A DNA stretch of 64,000 nucleotides from an uncultured bacterium (GTDB lineage Bacteria > Bacillota_I > Bacilli_A > RFN20 > CAG-826). Below are positions 26,599-36,477 of the stretch, piece after piece. The position numbers and the translations under genes are program-made. Within the stretch, counting starts at the first letter, position 1; every line of letters starts with the position of its first letter. The notes beneath the pieces are model-generated. The model did no database searches, was not told where the DNA came from, and was given only the letters and a program-made list of their open reading frames with translations. The DNA lies in contig CASERQ010000001.1 of assembly GCA_949290395.1 (NCBI GenBank), forward strand, positions 1 through 64,000, given 5' to 3'.

Positions 26599-26811
26599 TT
26601 ATGCAACAAAGATTTTCATAGCAATATTATGATCCAGGGCCAGCCTTCCGTTCTTAACAAGCAAAATAACACTTCCGCCTTCACTAGAAAGAACTTGAAG
26701 CTTGCTGCCAATTGTTATTCCAAGATTTTCGAGATGTTTCTTTGTAGATGGGTCTAAAAGAATTTTAACAACTTGTAAATCAACGTTATGTGGAGCAATA
26801 AATATTGGCAT
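26599..26811 (-). CDS. FeoA-like protein (first copy)
   Basis: A 70-residue FeoA-domain protein, more divergent than its neighbour (LGITIGSKLQVLSSEGGSVILLVKNGRLALDHNIAMKI). It opens the feo operon, with AGGAGG before the ATG and a strong promoter upstream. Two FeoA units before FeoB is a common Firmicute arrangement. Confidence 0.88.
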   Translation of the reverse strand: MPIFIAPHNVDLQVVKILLDPSTKKHLENLGITIGSKLQVLSSEGGSVILLVKNGRLALDHNIAMKIFVA

Positions 26812-26832
26812 AAAAACCTCCTAAAAATTGAG

Positions 26833-26846
26833 AGTTAAATATAACT
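26833..26846. promoter_or_regulatory. Palindrome in the feo leader, possible metal-regulator site
   Basis: AGTTA and TAACT face each other over four bases between the -10 and the ribosome site of the first feoA. The position would allow iron repression by a DtxR/MntR- or Fur-type protein, but the match to known boxes is partial. Confidence 0.3.
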
Positions 26847-26859
26847 AACTTCCACAAAA

Positions 26860-26887
26860 ATTATACTCCTTTGTTATACGCTGTCAA
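26860..26887 (-). promoter_or_regulatory. Promoter of the feo operon
   Basis: On the minus strand TTGACA (26882-26887) and TATAAT (26860-26865), both perfect, with a 16-base spacer. Confidence 0.8.
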
Positions 26888-27007
26888 ATAAATACGATAA
26901 TTTTTCTGTGTATATTATATTTAAAAAGAAAATTAACCAAATTTAGTAATTTATAACTGAAAAATTACATTTAAAAATTTTTTATAATCTAATCTTCCTT
27001 CTTAGAA

Positions 27008-28186
27008 TTACATAATATAGTTTTGGTCAAAGTTGATTACAAGATTGTAGTCTTTATTATGTCGCTTAATATTTTCGTTAATTTTATTAGTTATTTCTTT
27101 TTCATCAACTTTGCCTTCAATTGGAAGTACAACATCAAATATAATATTAGAGTGAGTATCTCCTTTTACGATTCGTAGATCATGAAAACTTAAATTTTTA
27201 TCAATGTTTTGCAAGGTTTTTGAAATAATTGAGGAAATAATAGGTAATTCAGAGTTTCTTGTATCAACTGGATCCATATGAATTGTTAAAAGAATCTTAT
27301 ATTTATCGGAAATATCTTTTTCGATATTATCTATAAGATCATGAGACATAAATGTATCTTTATATCCGTCTACTTCTACATGACAAGAAACAAATGTTTT
27401 TGTAGGCCCATAAGAGTGAACCATTAAATCATGAATTCCCAATACTCCATCATAATTCTTTATATCTTTTGCGATATTTTTAACAAGTTCAAAGTTTGGC
27501 TTTTCGCCAATTAATGGTGATGTTGTCTCTTTGACCATCTTTAATCCGCTAAAAATAATAAAGAAAGCTATCAAAATAGAAATCAAACTATCTAACCACC
27601 ACAAATCAACAAAATAAAATTGAATTATAGAGGAAACTAAAACGACTGTCGTAGAAATTGCGTCGTTAAATGAATCTTGCATATTAGCGCTTAAAGAAAC
27701 GGAATTAATAGTTTTCCCAATACTTCTATATATAAGTCCTAAGACAATTTTCAATATTATTGAAGCAGCAAGAACAATAAAAGAGTAATAAGCAAAACTT
27801 GCATTGCTTGTTCCGCTTATTAAATTAAGAATTGAATTGTAGATTAAGACAACACCAATAATGATGATAATCATCGATGTTATAAGACCACTTATATATT
27901 CAATACGCTCATGACCATAAGGGTGATCTTTATCGGCCTTTTTGCCTGATAATTTAAACCCAACTAAACTTACAATGCTACTTCCAAAATCAGTCATGTT
28001 ATTTAATGCATCCGAGATTACAGAACTAGATGCAGTAAAAACACCAACTAAAAGTTTTCCAATAAAAAGTAAAGCATTAAAAACTATACCTATACATGAA
28101 GCTAAAATTCCATGTTTTTCTCTAACGGTTTCGTTAGTTACATCATCGTAATTTTTTATAAAAAGTTTTCTTAAAAACTTAATCAT
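27008..28186 (-). CDS. Cation diffusion facilitator (metal efflux)
   Basis: A 392-residue CDF family exporter for Zn2+, Fe2+ or Mn2+. Six membrane helices with metal-site motifs SDALNNMTDFGSS (helix 2), HPYGHERIEY and NMQDSFNDA (helix 5), then a cytoplasmic domain (GIHDLMVHSYGP, FVSCHVEVDG) and an additional C-terminal ~90 residues found in the longer Firmicute type. Single gene. TATAAA lies eight bases before the ATG and no Shine-Dalgarno is seen, so the mRNA may be leaderless. Proximity to feo hints at iron balance but does not prove it. Confidence 0.9.
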   Translation of the reverse strand: MIKFLRKLFIKNYDDVTNETVREKHGILASCIGIVFNALLFIGKLLVGVFTASSSVISDALNNMTDFGSSIVSLVGFKLSGKKADKDHPYGHERIEYISGLITSMIIIIIGVVLIYNSILNLISGTSNASFAYYSFIVLAASIILKIVLGLIYRSIGKTINSVSLSANMQDSFNDAISTTVVLVSSIIQFYFVDLWWLDSLISILIAFFIIFSGLKMVKETTSPLIGEKPNFELVKNIAKDIKNYDGVLGIHDLMVHSYGPTKTFVSCHVEVDGYKDTFMSHDLIDNIEKDISDKYKILLTIHMDPVDTRNSELPIISSIISKTLQNIDKNLSFHDLRIVKGDTHSNIIFDVVLPIEGKVDEKEITNKINENIKRHNKDYNLVINFDQNYIM

Positions 28187-28221
28187 AAAGAAATTTTATA
28201 ATTTTTATTAATTTTTAAAAA

Positions 28222-29112
28222 CTAATCTATTCTTTCTTTTCCAACAAAGAATAGAGCGACCGTACCAGGACCGGTGTGTGATCCAATTGTTGTTCCTATA
28301 TCAAAAATTTCAACCTTACCTTTTAAATTAGGAAACTTTTCTTCTACTTTATCTTTAACCGCTTTTGCATCTTCGTAAACTGCACTATGTGAGATGTAAC
28401 AATAATTGTTATAATCGAGTCCGTTTTCAGCATTTTCTGCCATTTTTTCAACAATTCTATTGATTGCCTTTTTCTTACCAATGATTTTTTCTCGAGGAAT
28501 AAGTTTTCCTTCATTGCTTACATTTAAAAGAGGGCAAATATGTAACATATTTCCAACAAAGCCACTTGTTCTTGAAACTCTTCCGCCTCTAACTAAATAA
28601 GTTAAATCACTTGTGAAAAACCAATGATTAACTCTTAATTTAAAAGATTCAGCAAGATCTTTTGCTTCTTCTAGACTCTTACCCTCATCTCTAATGTCAG
28701 CCACTTTATCAACAAGCAAACCATAGCCACTACTAGCCGCTAAAGAATCAATAACATAAATTTTTGCATCAGGGTATTTTTCGCTTATCATCTCAACTGC
28801 GATACGCGCACTATTGATGGTTCCACTTATTCCGCTTGATAAAGTTAGATGAAGGATTTCTTTACTGCCACTATTAATAATATTTTCGAAATAAACAAAA
28901 TAGTCTTGAGCATTAAGTTGACTTGTCTTTGTAAGTGCTCCTCCTTTCATCTTGTTATAAAACTCATTAATAGGGAGAGACTCTCCAAAATCATCTTTAT
29001 GCTCAATTCCGTCTATAAAATAATGGAAGCATAAATAACTAATATTTCTTTTTTGATAATGATCAATATTTAAATCGCTGGTAGAACAACAACTCAAAGT
29101 AAATGTAGCCAT
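28222..29112 (-). CDS. DegV family fatty-acid-binding protein
   Basis: A 296-residue two-domain DegV protein. DegV/FakB proteins hold a fatty acid for phosphorylation by FakA. Visible: GGALTKTSQLNAQDY, TLSSGISGTINSA, and VRGGRVSRTSG. The start segment is unusual (ATFTLSCCSTSDL in place of the normal DSTCDL), though the same acidic-rich beta strand position is kept. An AAAGGAG supports the ATG at 29112. TATAAT lies ~30 bases upstream. A second DegV paralogue is at 45.8-46.7 kb. Confidence 0.9.
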   Translation of the reverse strand: MATFTLSCCSTSDLNIDHYQKRNISYLCFHYFIDGIEHKDDFGESLPINEFYNKMKGGALTKTSQLNAQDYFVYFENIINSGSKEILHLTLSSGISGTINSARIAVEMISEKYPDAKIYVIDSLAASSGYGLLVDKVADIRDEGKSLEEAKDLAESFKLRVNHWFFTSDLTYLVRGGRVSRTSGFVGNMLHICPLLNVSNEGKLIPREKIIGKKKAINRIVEKMAENAENGLDYNNYCYISHSAVYEDAKAVKDKVEEKFPNLKGKVEIFDIGTTIGSHTGPGTVALFFVGKERID

Positions 29113-29242
29113 CAAATATAGCTCCTTTCAGACAAGTAAGAATTATAATATAAAAAGCTTAAAAATTAAATTTAAATAATTAGTGTTTTTTTTAGTTAAC
29201 CTTTTAAATCGGTATTTACAGAAAAACCACGCAAAACCTCAC

Positions 29243-31822
29243 TTATTCTACTGATTTTAATGCTTCAGCCATTTTAATTCTGTTGATTTTTGGGAAGAAC
29301 AATACACAAACAAGAATAACAAATCCGGCAGCTAAAAGAAGTGTATAAACATAGCTGGTCCGATTTATTGTCATTCCAAATGTTAAACCAATAGATGAGA
29401 TTCCATCCATTATATATTGATGTAAAAATACGCCTACACCAATTCCTATTGCAACTCCTAAAACAGACATAAAGAATATTTCTCTAAAAATATAAAGAAG
29501 TGATTCATATCGATAATATCCATTAACACGAAGTGTTGCTATTTCTTTAACTCTTTCGCTGACCATAATGTCGGTTAAATTATAAATAACTACCGCAATT
29601 AAAGCCCCACTAAGTAAAACAATAATTGCCACAAGCGTGTCTAAGTTATTTAACACATTTTCGTAAACCAATTTAGTATTACTACTACTTATAATGCTAG
29701 TAATATTAGCGTTATCAATCATTGTATCAATGTAGTTACTAAGATCTTCATCGCTCATGTCTGTATTAACGATATAAGAATTTCTAGTTAAAGTAGGGAA
29801 GTAATTTTTCATAATTTCTTCTCCACAATAAACATAGTTATTGATATAGTTTTCAGTTATACCAGTGACTCTTATTTGGACTAAATTCGAACCTAAGTCA
29901 TCAAGTCCAATTACTACGTTGTTACCTTCTTTTATTCCGAATTCATCAGCAATTTGTTTCGTAATAATAAGACTGTTTGAATCAAAAGCAGTCGAATCAG
30001 TTAAACCAACATAATCTGGTAAATTGTTAGTAGCAACTAAAGCAATATCAATATTCTCGCTGCTTCCATAAACTGTTCCATCATAATAATAAGCTTGTGT
30101 ACTCATCCCAACATCGAAAGGATTTTCGCCTTCCATTCCTTCGGGTGTAAGTTTGGCTACAAAATCATATTTGATAATATCAACAAATTGTCCTTCATTA
30201 ATTACGCTTAGGGAATCTTTCAAACCAAAGCTTGTTAAGAGTAAGCCAGTACAGCCTCCAATTCCAATAAGCATCATGATTAAGTTTTTCTTAAACCTAA
30301 ATACATTTCGTAGCATTGATTTTGTATTAAATTTCAATCTCTTCCAAATAAAAGGCATTCTTTCTAGCCAAATTTTCTTTCCTGGTAAAGGGGCTTTGCC
30401 AATTAAAAGACTCGAAACATTATCTCTAAGTGCGTTAAAAGAAATGATTGTTATTGTTCCTATGATTAAAGCAATCATAAGTAAAGTATATAAGGCAATT
30501 GTCAAAGGATCGCCTACATAAACCATAGGTCCTAAATTATATAAAGTCCCATATATTGCACAAATTATCGTTGGTAAGACAAAGAGTCCAAAAATAATAG
30601 CAACAATTGAACCTACAACCGTAGATAAAATCCCATAAATCAGATACTTGGTATAAATCATTCCTTTGCTATAGCCTAATGATTTTAAAGTCCCCATCTG
30701 ACTTCTATCTTTATTAATAATTCTCGTAACGCTAGTTATTGAAACAAGCAAAGCGATTCCAAAAAAGAAAACAGGGAAGACGTTACTAATAGCATCAACC
30801 TTTCCAGAATCTTGTTCAAACATATATGCGCCTTGATTTTCTTCTCTTGTTAATACATACCAAGTTGAATTAACGTTACCAAATTGTTCTTGGTAAGCCT
30901 CTTCGATTTGATTTGCAACTAATTGATCAAACTCTGGTGTTTCAATAAATTGGTCTAATAAATTTAATAAATTATTTTTAAGGTCTTCGCTAATATCTGC
31001 ATTATTAATTTGCTCTTCAAAGTTCTGACGAATTTGTTCTCTAGCAGCATCTGTCATTAACGCTTTAATTTCTTCTTGTCGTTTTTCAATAAAAGGCGCG
31101 CTAATCTCCTGTATTTCATCAACTTTTCTATCTATATAATCTTTATATTCATCAGAAAACGAATTAAAGTTTCTAGCTCCAGAGTATCTTATTTTTATAA
31201 TAGTTGTGTCTTTTTCTTCATATAAACTCGAATCAAAATATAAAACCGCATCTAATACGCCACTACCAATAGTAGTAACATCCCCATTTTTAGAAACATA
31301 AAACGGATCTTCAACAAGACCTGTAATAGTAAAGGTTTCTTCACTTCCATCATCATTTGTTAGCACAACCTGTGTGCCGATTTCTTTACTTACTTCTGCG
31401 GAAGAATTGTATAAAATAGCAACTTCATTAGGCTCATCTGGGAATTCGCCCTCTCTCAAGGTCAATTTATCTATCGAATTATCATTAAAAGATCTATAGG
31501 TAAGTCTTGTTTCACATTTTTTTCCGCCGATTTCAGTAAACTCATCCATTTGGTAGTAGCCTTCTATTTGACTAACACCCGTAAGTTCGTTTCTAAGATC
31601 ATCCACATCACTTGAAGAAAAACCAATTGTGGATTGAATATAGATATCCATGAAATTTGTATCATTATAATAAGCATTCATGGACGCTCTTAAATCAGGA
31701 GATGTGCTTTTAAGTCCAACCAAAAACCCTAGGCCCAAAACAACGATAACAAAAATCGATATAAGTCTAGAAATATCGTGCTTAATAGATGAAAAAACGT
31801 ATCTTAAAAAGGTTTTTTTCAT
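29243..31822 (-). CDS. ABC exporter permease, FtsX/MacB type
   Basis: An 859-residue permease with two FtsX units. There is one N-terminal helix (~18-37), a large outside domain of about 300 residues including a helical, Glu/Gln-rich part (~225-315), three helices (~345-480), a fourth near 515-540 before a second outside domain, and three C-terminal helices (~730-850). The start is the ATG at 31822 that overlaps the stop of the ATPase gene (TAATG), with GAGGAG upstream. Together they resemble peptide or lipid exporters of the MacB/LolD class. Confidence 0.88.
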   Translation of the reverse strand: MKKTFLRYVFSSIKHDISRLISIFVIVVLGLGFLVGLKSTSPDLRASMNAYYNDTNFMDIYIQSTIGFSSSDVDDLRNELTGVSQIEGYYQMDEFTEIGGKKCETRLTYRSFNDNSIDKLTLREGEFPDEPNEVAILYNSSAEVSKEIGTQVVLTNDDGSEETFTITGLVEDPFYVSKNGDVTTIGSGVLDAVLYFDSSLYEEKDTTIIKIRYSGARNFNSFSDEYKDYIDRKVDEIQEISAPFIEKRQEEIKALMTDAAREQIRQNFEEQINNADISEDLKNNLLNLLDQFIETPEFDQLVANQIEEAYQEQFGNVNSTWYVLTREENQGAYMFEQDSGKVDAISNVFPVFFFGIALLVSITSVTRIINKDRSQMGTLKSLGYSKGMIYTKYLIYGILSTVVGSIVAIIFGLFVLPTIICAIYGTLYNLGPMVYVGDPLTIALYTLLMIALIIGTITIISFNALRDNVSSLLIGKAPLPGKKIWLERMPFIWKRLKFNTKSMLRNVFRFKKNLIMMLIGIGGCTGLLLTSFGLKDSLSVINEGQFVDIIKYDFVAKLTPEGMEGENPFDVGMSTQAYYYDGTVYGSSENIDIALVATNNLPDYVGLTDSTAFDSNSLIITKQIADEFGIKEGNNVVIGLDDLGSNLVQIRVTGITENYINNYVYCGEEIMKNYFPTLTRNSYIVNTDMSDEDLSNYIDTMIDNANITSIISSSNTKLVYENVLNNLDTLVAIIVLLSGALIAVVIYNLTDIMVSERVKEIATLRVNGYYRYESLLYIFREIFFMSVLGVAIGIGVGVFLHQYIMDGISSIGLTFGMTINRTSYVYTLLLAAGFVILVCVLFFPKINRIKMAEALKSVE

Positions 31823-32526
31823 TACCACTCAATCTCCTCAATTGGTAAAGGATTTTCATTAAATTCTTCAGCAACAATAGTTCCGTTTTTGATATGTAGA
31901 ACGTGGTCTGCCATTTGGGTTAAAGCAGAGTTATGAGTAACGACTATAACTGTTTTGTTTCTTTTTTTACAAAGGTCATATAAAACTTTAAGAACTTTCT
32001 TACCAGTTTCGTAATCCAAAGCGCCAGTAGGCTCATCGCATAACAAAAGTTTTGGGTTTTTAGCAAAGGCTCTAGCTATAGAAACTCTTTGTTGTTCTCC
32101 ACCCGATAATTGACTAGGAAAATTCTTCATTCTGGTATCTAAACCAACAGCTTTCAGGGCTTCTTTTGAATCTAATGGATTTTGACAAATTTCACTAGCA
32201 ATCTCAACGTTATCAAGAGCAGTTAAATTAGGCATTAAGTTATAAAATTGGAAAACAAAGCCGATGGAGTTTCTTCTAAAAAGAGTTAATTGCTTTTCGT
32301 TATATTTGGAAATGTCTTCATTATCAACGATGATTTCACCACTTGTAACCGAATCCATTCCACCGAGTAAATTCAAAAGAGTAGTCTTGCCACTACCACT
32401 AGGTCCAACAATAATACAAAACTCATTTTGTTTAATATTAAAGGATAGATTATCGTTTGCTTTTATTACTGTATCACCTACGTGAAACTCTTTACTTACA
32501 TTCTTAAACTGTAATAAATACTCCAT
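31822..32526 (-). CDS. ABC exporter ATPase, MacB/LolD type
   Basis: A 234-residue ATPase: Walker [10 protein letters not shown] (~42-50), signature LSGGEQQR, Walker [12 protein letters not shown] and the H-loop VTHN. It is the first gene of a two-gene exporter operon with the permease. A TetR-type regulator is transcribed away from it across a 110-base gap that holds an imperfect palindrome, so drug- or lipid-inducible control is plausible. Confidence 0.93.
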   Translation of the reverse strand: MEYLLQFKNVSKEFHVGDTVIKANDNLSFNIKQNEFCIIVGPSGSGKTTLLNLLGGMDSVTSGEIIVDNEDISKYNEKQLTLFRRNSIGFVFQFYNLMPNLTALDNVEIASEICQNPLDSKEALKAVGLDTRMKNFPSQLSGGEQQRVSIARAFAKNPKLLLCDEPTGALDYETGKKVLKVLYDLCKKRNKTVIVVTHNSALTQMADHVLHIKNGTIVAEEFNENPLPIEEIEW

Positions 32527-32564
32527 TTTTATGCCCTCATTATTAATACAATTTTAATCGACAC

Positions 32565-32579
32565 TTGTTGACTTAACAA
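32565..32579. promoter_or_regulatory. Imperfect palindrome between ABC exporter and TetR gene, possible operator
   Basis: TTGTTGACTTAACAA has six of seven base pairs matching about a central base. It sits in the divergent gap and contains a TTGACT -35-like element. Confidence 0.4.
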
Positions 32580-32636
32580 ACCACATTTTTTTATTTTTAC
32601 TTTTAAATCAACAGATACTAAAATATTGTTGTATTT

Positions 32637-33230
32637 ATGGCAACGAGCAAGCAATCAAACAACAATTTCTTCGATTTTTATGAAGAACCTGGCACTAAAA
32701 AAGAAAATAGAAAAATCACGCAAACTAAGCAGTCTTTAGCTATTGCTCTTTTACAACTTCTTACTACAAAGGATATCAACTCAATCGATGTTTCTGAGCT
32801 TTGTAAACTCGCAAAAATTAATAGAACTACATTTTATAAACATTACTCGAATATAAACGATGTATTAGACGAATTAATCACTGATTTCTTTACTAGAATC
32901 AAATATTTTTTCACCAAAAATATTCATGCAGAAAATACTACGGCAAAAGTTGTTATTCTTCTTCAATTTCTTAAAAAGAACAGGACTTTTATTGAAGTTG
33001 TTATGAATAATAATTTTCATGATGTAATTATTAATAAACTTTATGAACTTGATTTTGTAACAAGTCTGCTTAATAAAAATTTACAATACCGTAAAAGCAT
33101 TTACGTAAAAGAAGATTATTATACCGGCTTTATAATTTCGGGATGGTATGCCGTTATTAGAAAGCGGATTATCGAAAGATGCGATTTAGACGAAAACACC
33201 TTGGCTCGTCTTCTAACTAGTATTTATTAG
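32637..33230 (+). CDS. TetR/AcrR family regulator
   Basis: A 197-residue regulator. Residues ~27-75 form a TetR HTH (SVSELC-like DVSELCKLAKINRTTFYKHYSN). A TetR_C_33-like all-helical domain follows. It is divergent from the ABC exporter and probably controls it and itself through the palindrome at 32565. No Shine-Dalgarno is visible before the ATG. The ~160 bases after it (33231-33389) hold no gene or clear hairpin that I can see. Confidence 0.87.
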   Translation: MATSKQSNNNFFDFYEEPGTKKENRKITQTKQSLAIALLQLLTTKDINSIDVSELCKLAKINRTTFYKHYSNINDVLDELITDFFTRIKYFFTKNIHAENTTAKVVILLQFLKKNRTFIEVVMNNNFHDVIINKLYELDFVTSLLNKNLQYRKSIYVKEDYYTGFIISGWYAVIRKRIIERCDLDENTLARLLTSIY

Positions 33231-33389
33231 TGATTTTTTAAATAATAAGTCGGCAATTAAAGTTTTTGCTTTTTAATAAAAGATTTTTGTAGTCATTACA
33301 GCTTTTATTAAATACTAATCGCCCCGTCTGAAATTTATTCATCCTGATATTTAAGCATAAAAAACCTTAAAAGCTCATATATGCAAAAA

Positions 33390-34349
33390 TTAGATTTTAA
33401 ACACTACATTTCTTTTAACTTTGTTTATAAATTTGATGACATCTTGAACTGAATTATATCCACCAAGTGCTCCTTCTTTAGAGCAAGTTAAAGCTCCGCA
33501 AGCCGAAGCAAATTCCATGATTTTAATGTAATAAAAATCATCTACTTCAGTTAAATTTTCTGACTCAATAATTTTTGATAAAAATCCACTATAAAAACTG
33601 TCCCCTGCTCCGACTGTATCTTTAACTTTTACCTTAAATGTATTTTGGAAATATTCCTTATTATTTAAATACATGCTAGCTCCTTTATTACCCTTAGTAA
33701 TAAGTAAAACTTTAATGTTAAGTTCTTTAAAAAGGTCAAAGGGATTTTTGCCTGTAAAGAAATAATCAAACTCTTCTTCAGACATTTTTAAATAGTCAGC
33801 ATTTTCTAAAAAATATTTATAACGTTCTTTTATAACTTCTTTGCTATCAAAAATATCTTTTCTTAAATTTACATCGAAAGAAACACTTAAACCATTTGCT
33901 TTGGCTCCTTCGACATATTTCTTTAAGATTTCAATACTCTTTTCATCAGACAAAAACAAACTGCCAAGATGTAAAATGCTATAATCTTTAAGGCTCAATT
34001 TATTAAGCAATTCTAAATTATAATCGAGTTCTGCAGAGTTTTTTCTAATAAATGAGTATTTTCTTTCCTTGTTTTCTTCGATATTCAAGGCTATTGTTGT
34101 GTTTTTGTTTTCAATTTTTCTAACTAAATTTCCAATACGTTTATTACTTTCTGTCTTTTTTAATATATAGTCTCCAAAATAGTCGTTTCCAACTTGCGCA
34201 CTAAAATCAACATCAACTCCTAAAGATGCAAGATTCCGTGCTACATTAAAAGGCGCTCCGCCAACAGAAAATACAAAGTTGTTTCCTTTACCTTGGATTA
34301 AATCTATTAAAACTTCTCCTACGACAAGAACCTTTTTCTTTTGACTCAT
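33390..34349 (-). CDS. Fructokinase-like PfkB family sugar kinase
   Basis: A 319-residue ribokinase-fold kinase. The sugar-side motif is GGAPFNVARNLASLG (~30-44) and the ATP/anion-hole motif is DTVGAGDSFYSG (~247-258), with catalytic Asp. The GGAPFN form is typical of fructokinases. It is a single gene, divergent from a TetR regulator. No transporter is adjacent, so the substrate is uncertain. Confidence 0.87.
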   Translation of the reverse strand: MSQKKKVLVVGEVLIDLIQGKGNNFVFSVGGAPFNVARNLASLGVDVDFSAQVGNDYFGDYILKKTESNKRIGNLVRKIENKNTTIALNIEENKERKYSFIRKNSAELDYNLELLNKLSLKDYSILHLGSLFLSDEKSIEILKKYVEGAKANGLSVSFDVNLRKDIFDSKEVIKERYKYFLENADYLKMSEEEFDYFFTGKNPFDLFKELNIKVLLITKGNKGASMYLNNKEYFQNTFKVKVKDTVGAGDSFYSGFLSKIIESENLTEVDDFYYIKIMEFASACGALTCSKEGALGGYNSVQDVIKFINKVKRNVVFKI

Positions 34350-34417
34350 TTTTATACCTCACATAAATTCTAATATAAAGAATTAATACTAACAAAAATT
34401 TTATAAATAAATATAAT

Positions 34418-34432
34418 TGACAACTTGTCAAT
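34418..34432. promoter_or_regulatory. Perfect palindromic operator between fructokinase and TetR genes
   Basis: TTGACAACTTGTCAA is a perfect 7-1-7 palindrome in the 116-base divergent gap. Each half contains a TTGACA -35 element, one facing each gene, so a bound TetR dimer would block both promoters. Confidence 0.65.
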
Positions 34433-34465
34433 CAATATTAAAATATACTTGAGGAATTAAAAATT

Positions 34466-35101
34466 ATGTTTATAAGAGCAAGAAACGAAGAACAATTTAA
34501 AGAAAGAAGAAAAGAAATTATAGAAGCAACAGAAAAGCTCTATAAAACTTTTACTTTTAGACAAATTAATTTCACAAAGATTTCACAAGAAACAAATATA
34601 GCAAGATCTACTATTTATAATTACTACCTAAACAAAGAAGAAATTTTCTTAGATATTATCGAACTTAAATTTCTAGATATGGTAAATAGTATCGATGGTG
34701 AACTTGGAAGTATAAAAATACCTAGTAAAGATTTCTTAAATAAAATGTCTAGTATTTTACTTACTCATTATGATCTCCTTGTTCTTATTGGTCTTTATAT
34801 TGAACAAATCGAATATGTTTGTTCACAAGAAAAGTTAAACGAATTCAAAATTCACTTAAAACCTTTTGTTTCTTCTTGTTTTAATTTCTTAAGTGTTCAA
34901 TTCCCTCAAGCAAGTCAAGAAGAGAAAAAATTCTTATATCTTGAATTTATTGCTTTCTTACATGGTGTAGTTTCAGCCTGTTCTCCTATAGAAAAACAAA
35001 AGGTTGCCATGCAAAAAGCCGGAACTTACTTCGAAATCGACAAAAAAGAGTTTATAGACTTTGCATTAACTTCAATCTTTAAAAAGTATTTTACTGATTA
35101 G
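34466..35101 (+). CDS. TetR/AcrR family regulator
   Basis: A 211-residue regulator with an N-terminal TetR HTH (FTKISQETNIARSTIYNYYLNKEEIFLDII, ~38-67) and a helical ligand domain. GAGG lies before the ATG. It faces away from the sugar kinase gene and probably binds the palindrome at 34418. Its 3' end overlaps the convergent DUF2130 gene by 11 bases. Confidence 0.88.
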   Translation: MFIRARNEEQFKERRKEIIEATEKLYKTFTFRQINFTKISQETNIARSTIYNYYLNKEEIFLDIIELKFLDMVNSIDGELGSIKIPSKDFLNKMSSILLTHYDLLVLIGLYIEQIEYVCSQEKLNEFKIHLKPFVSSCFNFLSVQFPQASQEEKKFLYLEFIAFLHGVVSACSPIEKQKVAMQKAGTYFEIDKKEFIDFALTSIFKKYFTD

Positions 35102-36461
35102 CTTTTTCAAGCTTTCTATAAGCTTTCTCCGTATTAATAGAGAACTTATTAAGTTTTTCTTCTATATTTTCTATATAAGATTTCTTAATTTTACCTATTA
35201 AGCCTTCGATGTTTTCACTGGCTTTTTTAATAGAATTATTTTGACTTGAAAGATCATCAATCTCTTTTTTAAGAGCACCTAATGGTTTGTCTAAATAAGT
35301 ATTTTTTAAGTCCTCAAAACTATTTTCAAACTCTTCTTGAGATTTAAACATTAAACGTTCTTTTTCTTTTTCTAAAGTGAGTCTTGCAAAAGAGACATTC
35401 AAAGAAACAAGCATATTTAAGAATGTAAGAAGATAACTTGGTCTAATAACATACATATCTTTATATTCGTTAACTTTAAAAATTGGTATATCGTTAATTT
35501 TATTCATTTCAAGTTCAGAAACTAAAATTGCGTATTTACAGTTTTTCTTAATTCTATTCTTATCGAGTTGAGCGTAATAATCTTTATTAGATTTTTTGTT
35601 TACACTATCTAAACTTTCACCTTTCATGTCTAAGCAGACAGAAGTTAAGAGTTCATCATCTTTTTTCTCTTCACTAGCGTAAACTTTAAAAATGAAATCA
35701 GCTTTACTTCCTTTGTTTTCATCTTCATTCTTTACTACTAAATTATCTTTATACCATGTACAGTTTAAGAAACCATTTTGCATTGCATTAACAACTTCTG
35801 TATCGCACCACTTCTCTAAATCTTCACCTATTTGTTTAACATTAAGCAATGACTTATTTCTCTCAAGTTGATCGATTGTTTGCTTTAAAGTAGTTCTTTC
35901 TTTATCGAACTCTTTTTCTAATTCGTTTTTCGTTTTATAAGTTTCAATCTCTAAATCTTTCTTATAACTAGAGCTTAAAATCTCATAAGCTTTTTCCTTA
36001 GCTTCGAGTTTGTCAGCAAGTTCTTTATTGTTTTTTTCGTAAATTTCTTTGCTATTTTCAAGTTTTTTATCAAATTCTTCTTTAATTTCTTTTTCGATTT
36101 CGAGTTCTTTAATCTTTATTTTTTCCTCAAAGCTCTTGTTTATATTATCAATTTGATTTTTAAGCGAATCATTATCTTTTTCTAATTTGCGGATTGATTC
36201 TTCATAGGTTTCTTTTAACTCATTTTCTTTTTTAAGAGATTCGTTTTTAAATTCAAGCTTGGCGTTTGCTAAAGCTTCACGGACTTTATTTTCAATTTTT
36301 TGACTAATCGCTTTATCTTTTTCTTCATTTATTAAATCGTTAATATAACCAACGTCAACTGTCAAAGCAGAACTTAAATCAATAAAATCTCCGGCTTCGG
36401 CGTTTTCTAAAAGTTTTAAAGTTGTTTTATTAATTATCGCAACTTTGATTTCTTTACCCAT
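35091..36461 (-). CDS. DUF2130 coiled-coil protein
   Basis: A 456-residue protein. Residues ~60-210 are a long charged coiled coil. Residues ~215-375 form the DUF2130 domain (SKADFIFKVYA, CLDMKGES, KDYYAQLDKNRIKKNCKYAILVSELE). A shorter helical tail follows. The domain has a nuclease-like look (acidic/Lys motif) in some descriptions, but no activity is established. AGGAG precedes the ATG. Adjacent to rlmD on the same strand, 16 bases apart. Confidence 0.85.
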   Translation of the reverse strand: MGKEIKVAIINKTTLKLLENAEAGDFIDLSSALTVDVGYINDLINEEKDKAISQKIENKVREALANAKLEFKNESLKKENELKETYEESIRKLEKDNDSLKNQIDNINKSFEEKIKIKELEIEKEIKEEFDKKLENSKEIYEKNNKELADKLEAKEKAYEILSSSYKKDLEIETYKTKNELEKEFDKERTTLKQTIDQLERNKSLLNVKQIGEDLEKWCDTEVVNAMQNGFLNCTWYKDNLVVKNEDENKGSKADFIFKVYASEEKKDDELLTSVCLDMKGESLDSVNKKSNKDYYAQLDKNRIKKNCKYAILVSELEMNKINDIPIFKVNEYKDMYVIRPSYLLTFLNMLVSLNVSFARLTLEKEKERLMFKSQEEFENSFEDLKNTYLDKPLGALKKEIDDLSSQNNSIKKASENIEGLIGKIKKSYIENIEEKLNKFSINTEKAYRKLEKANQ

Positions 36462-36477
36462 TAAGTTCTCCTTTCTA

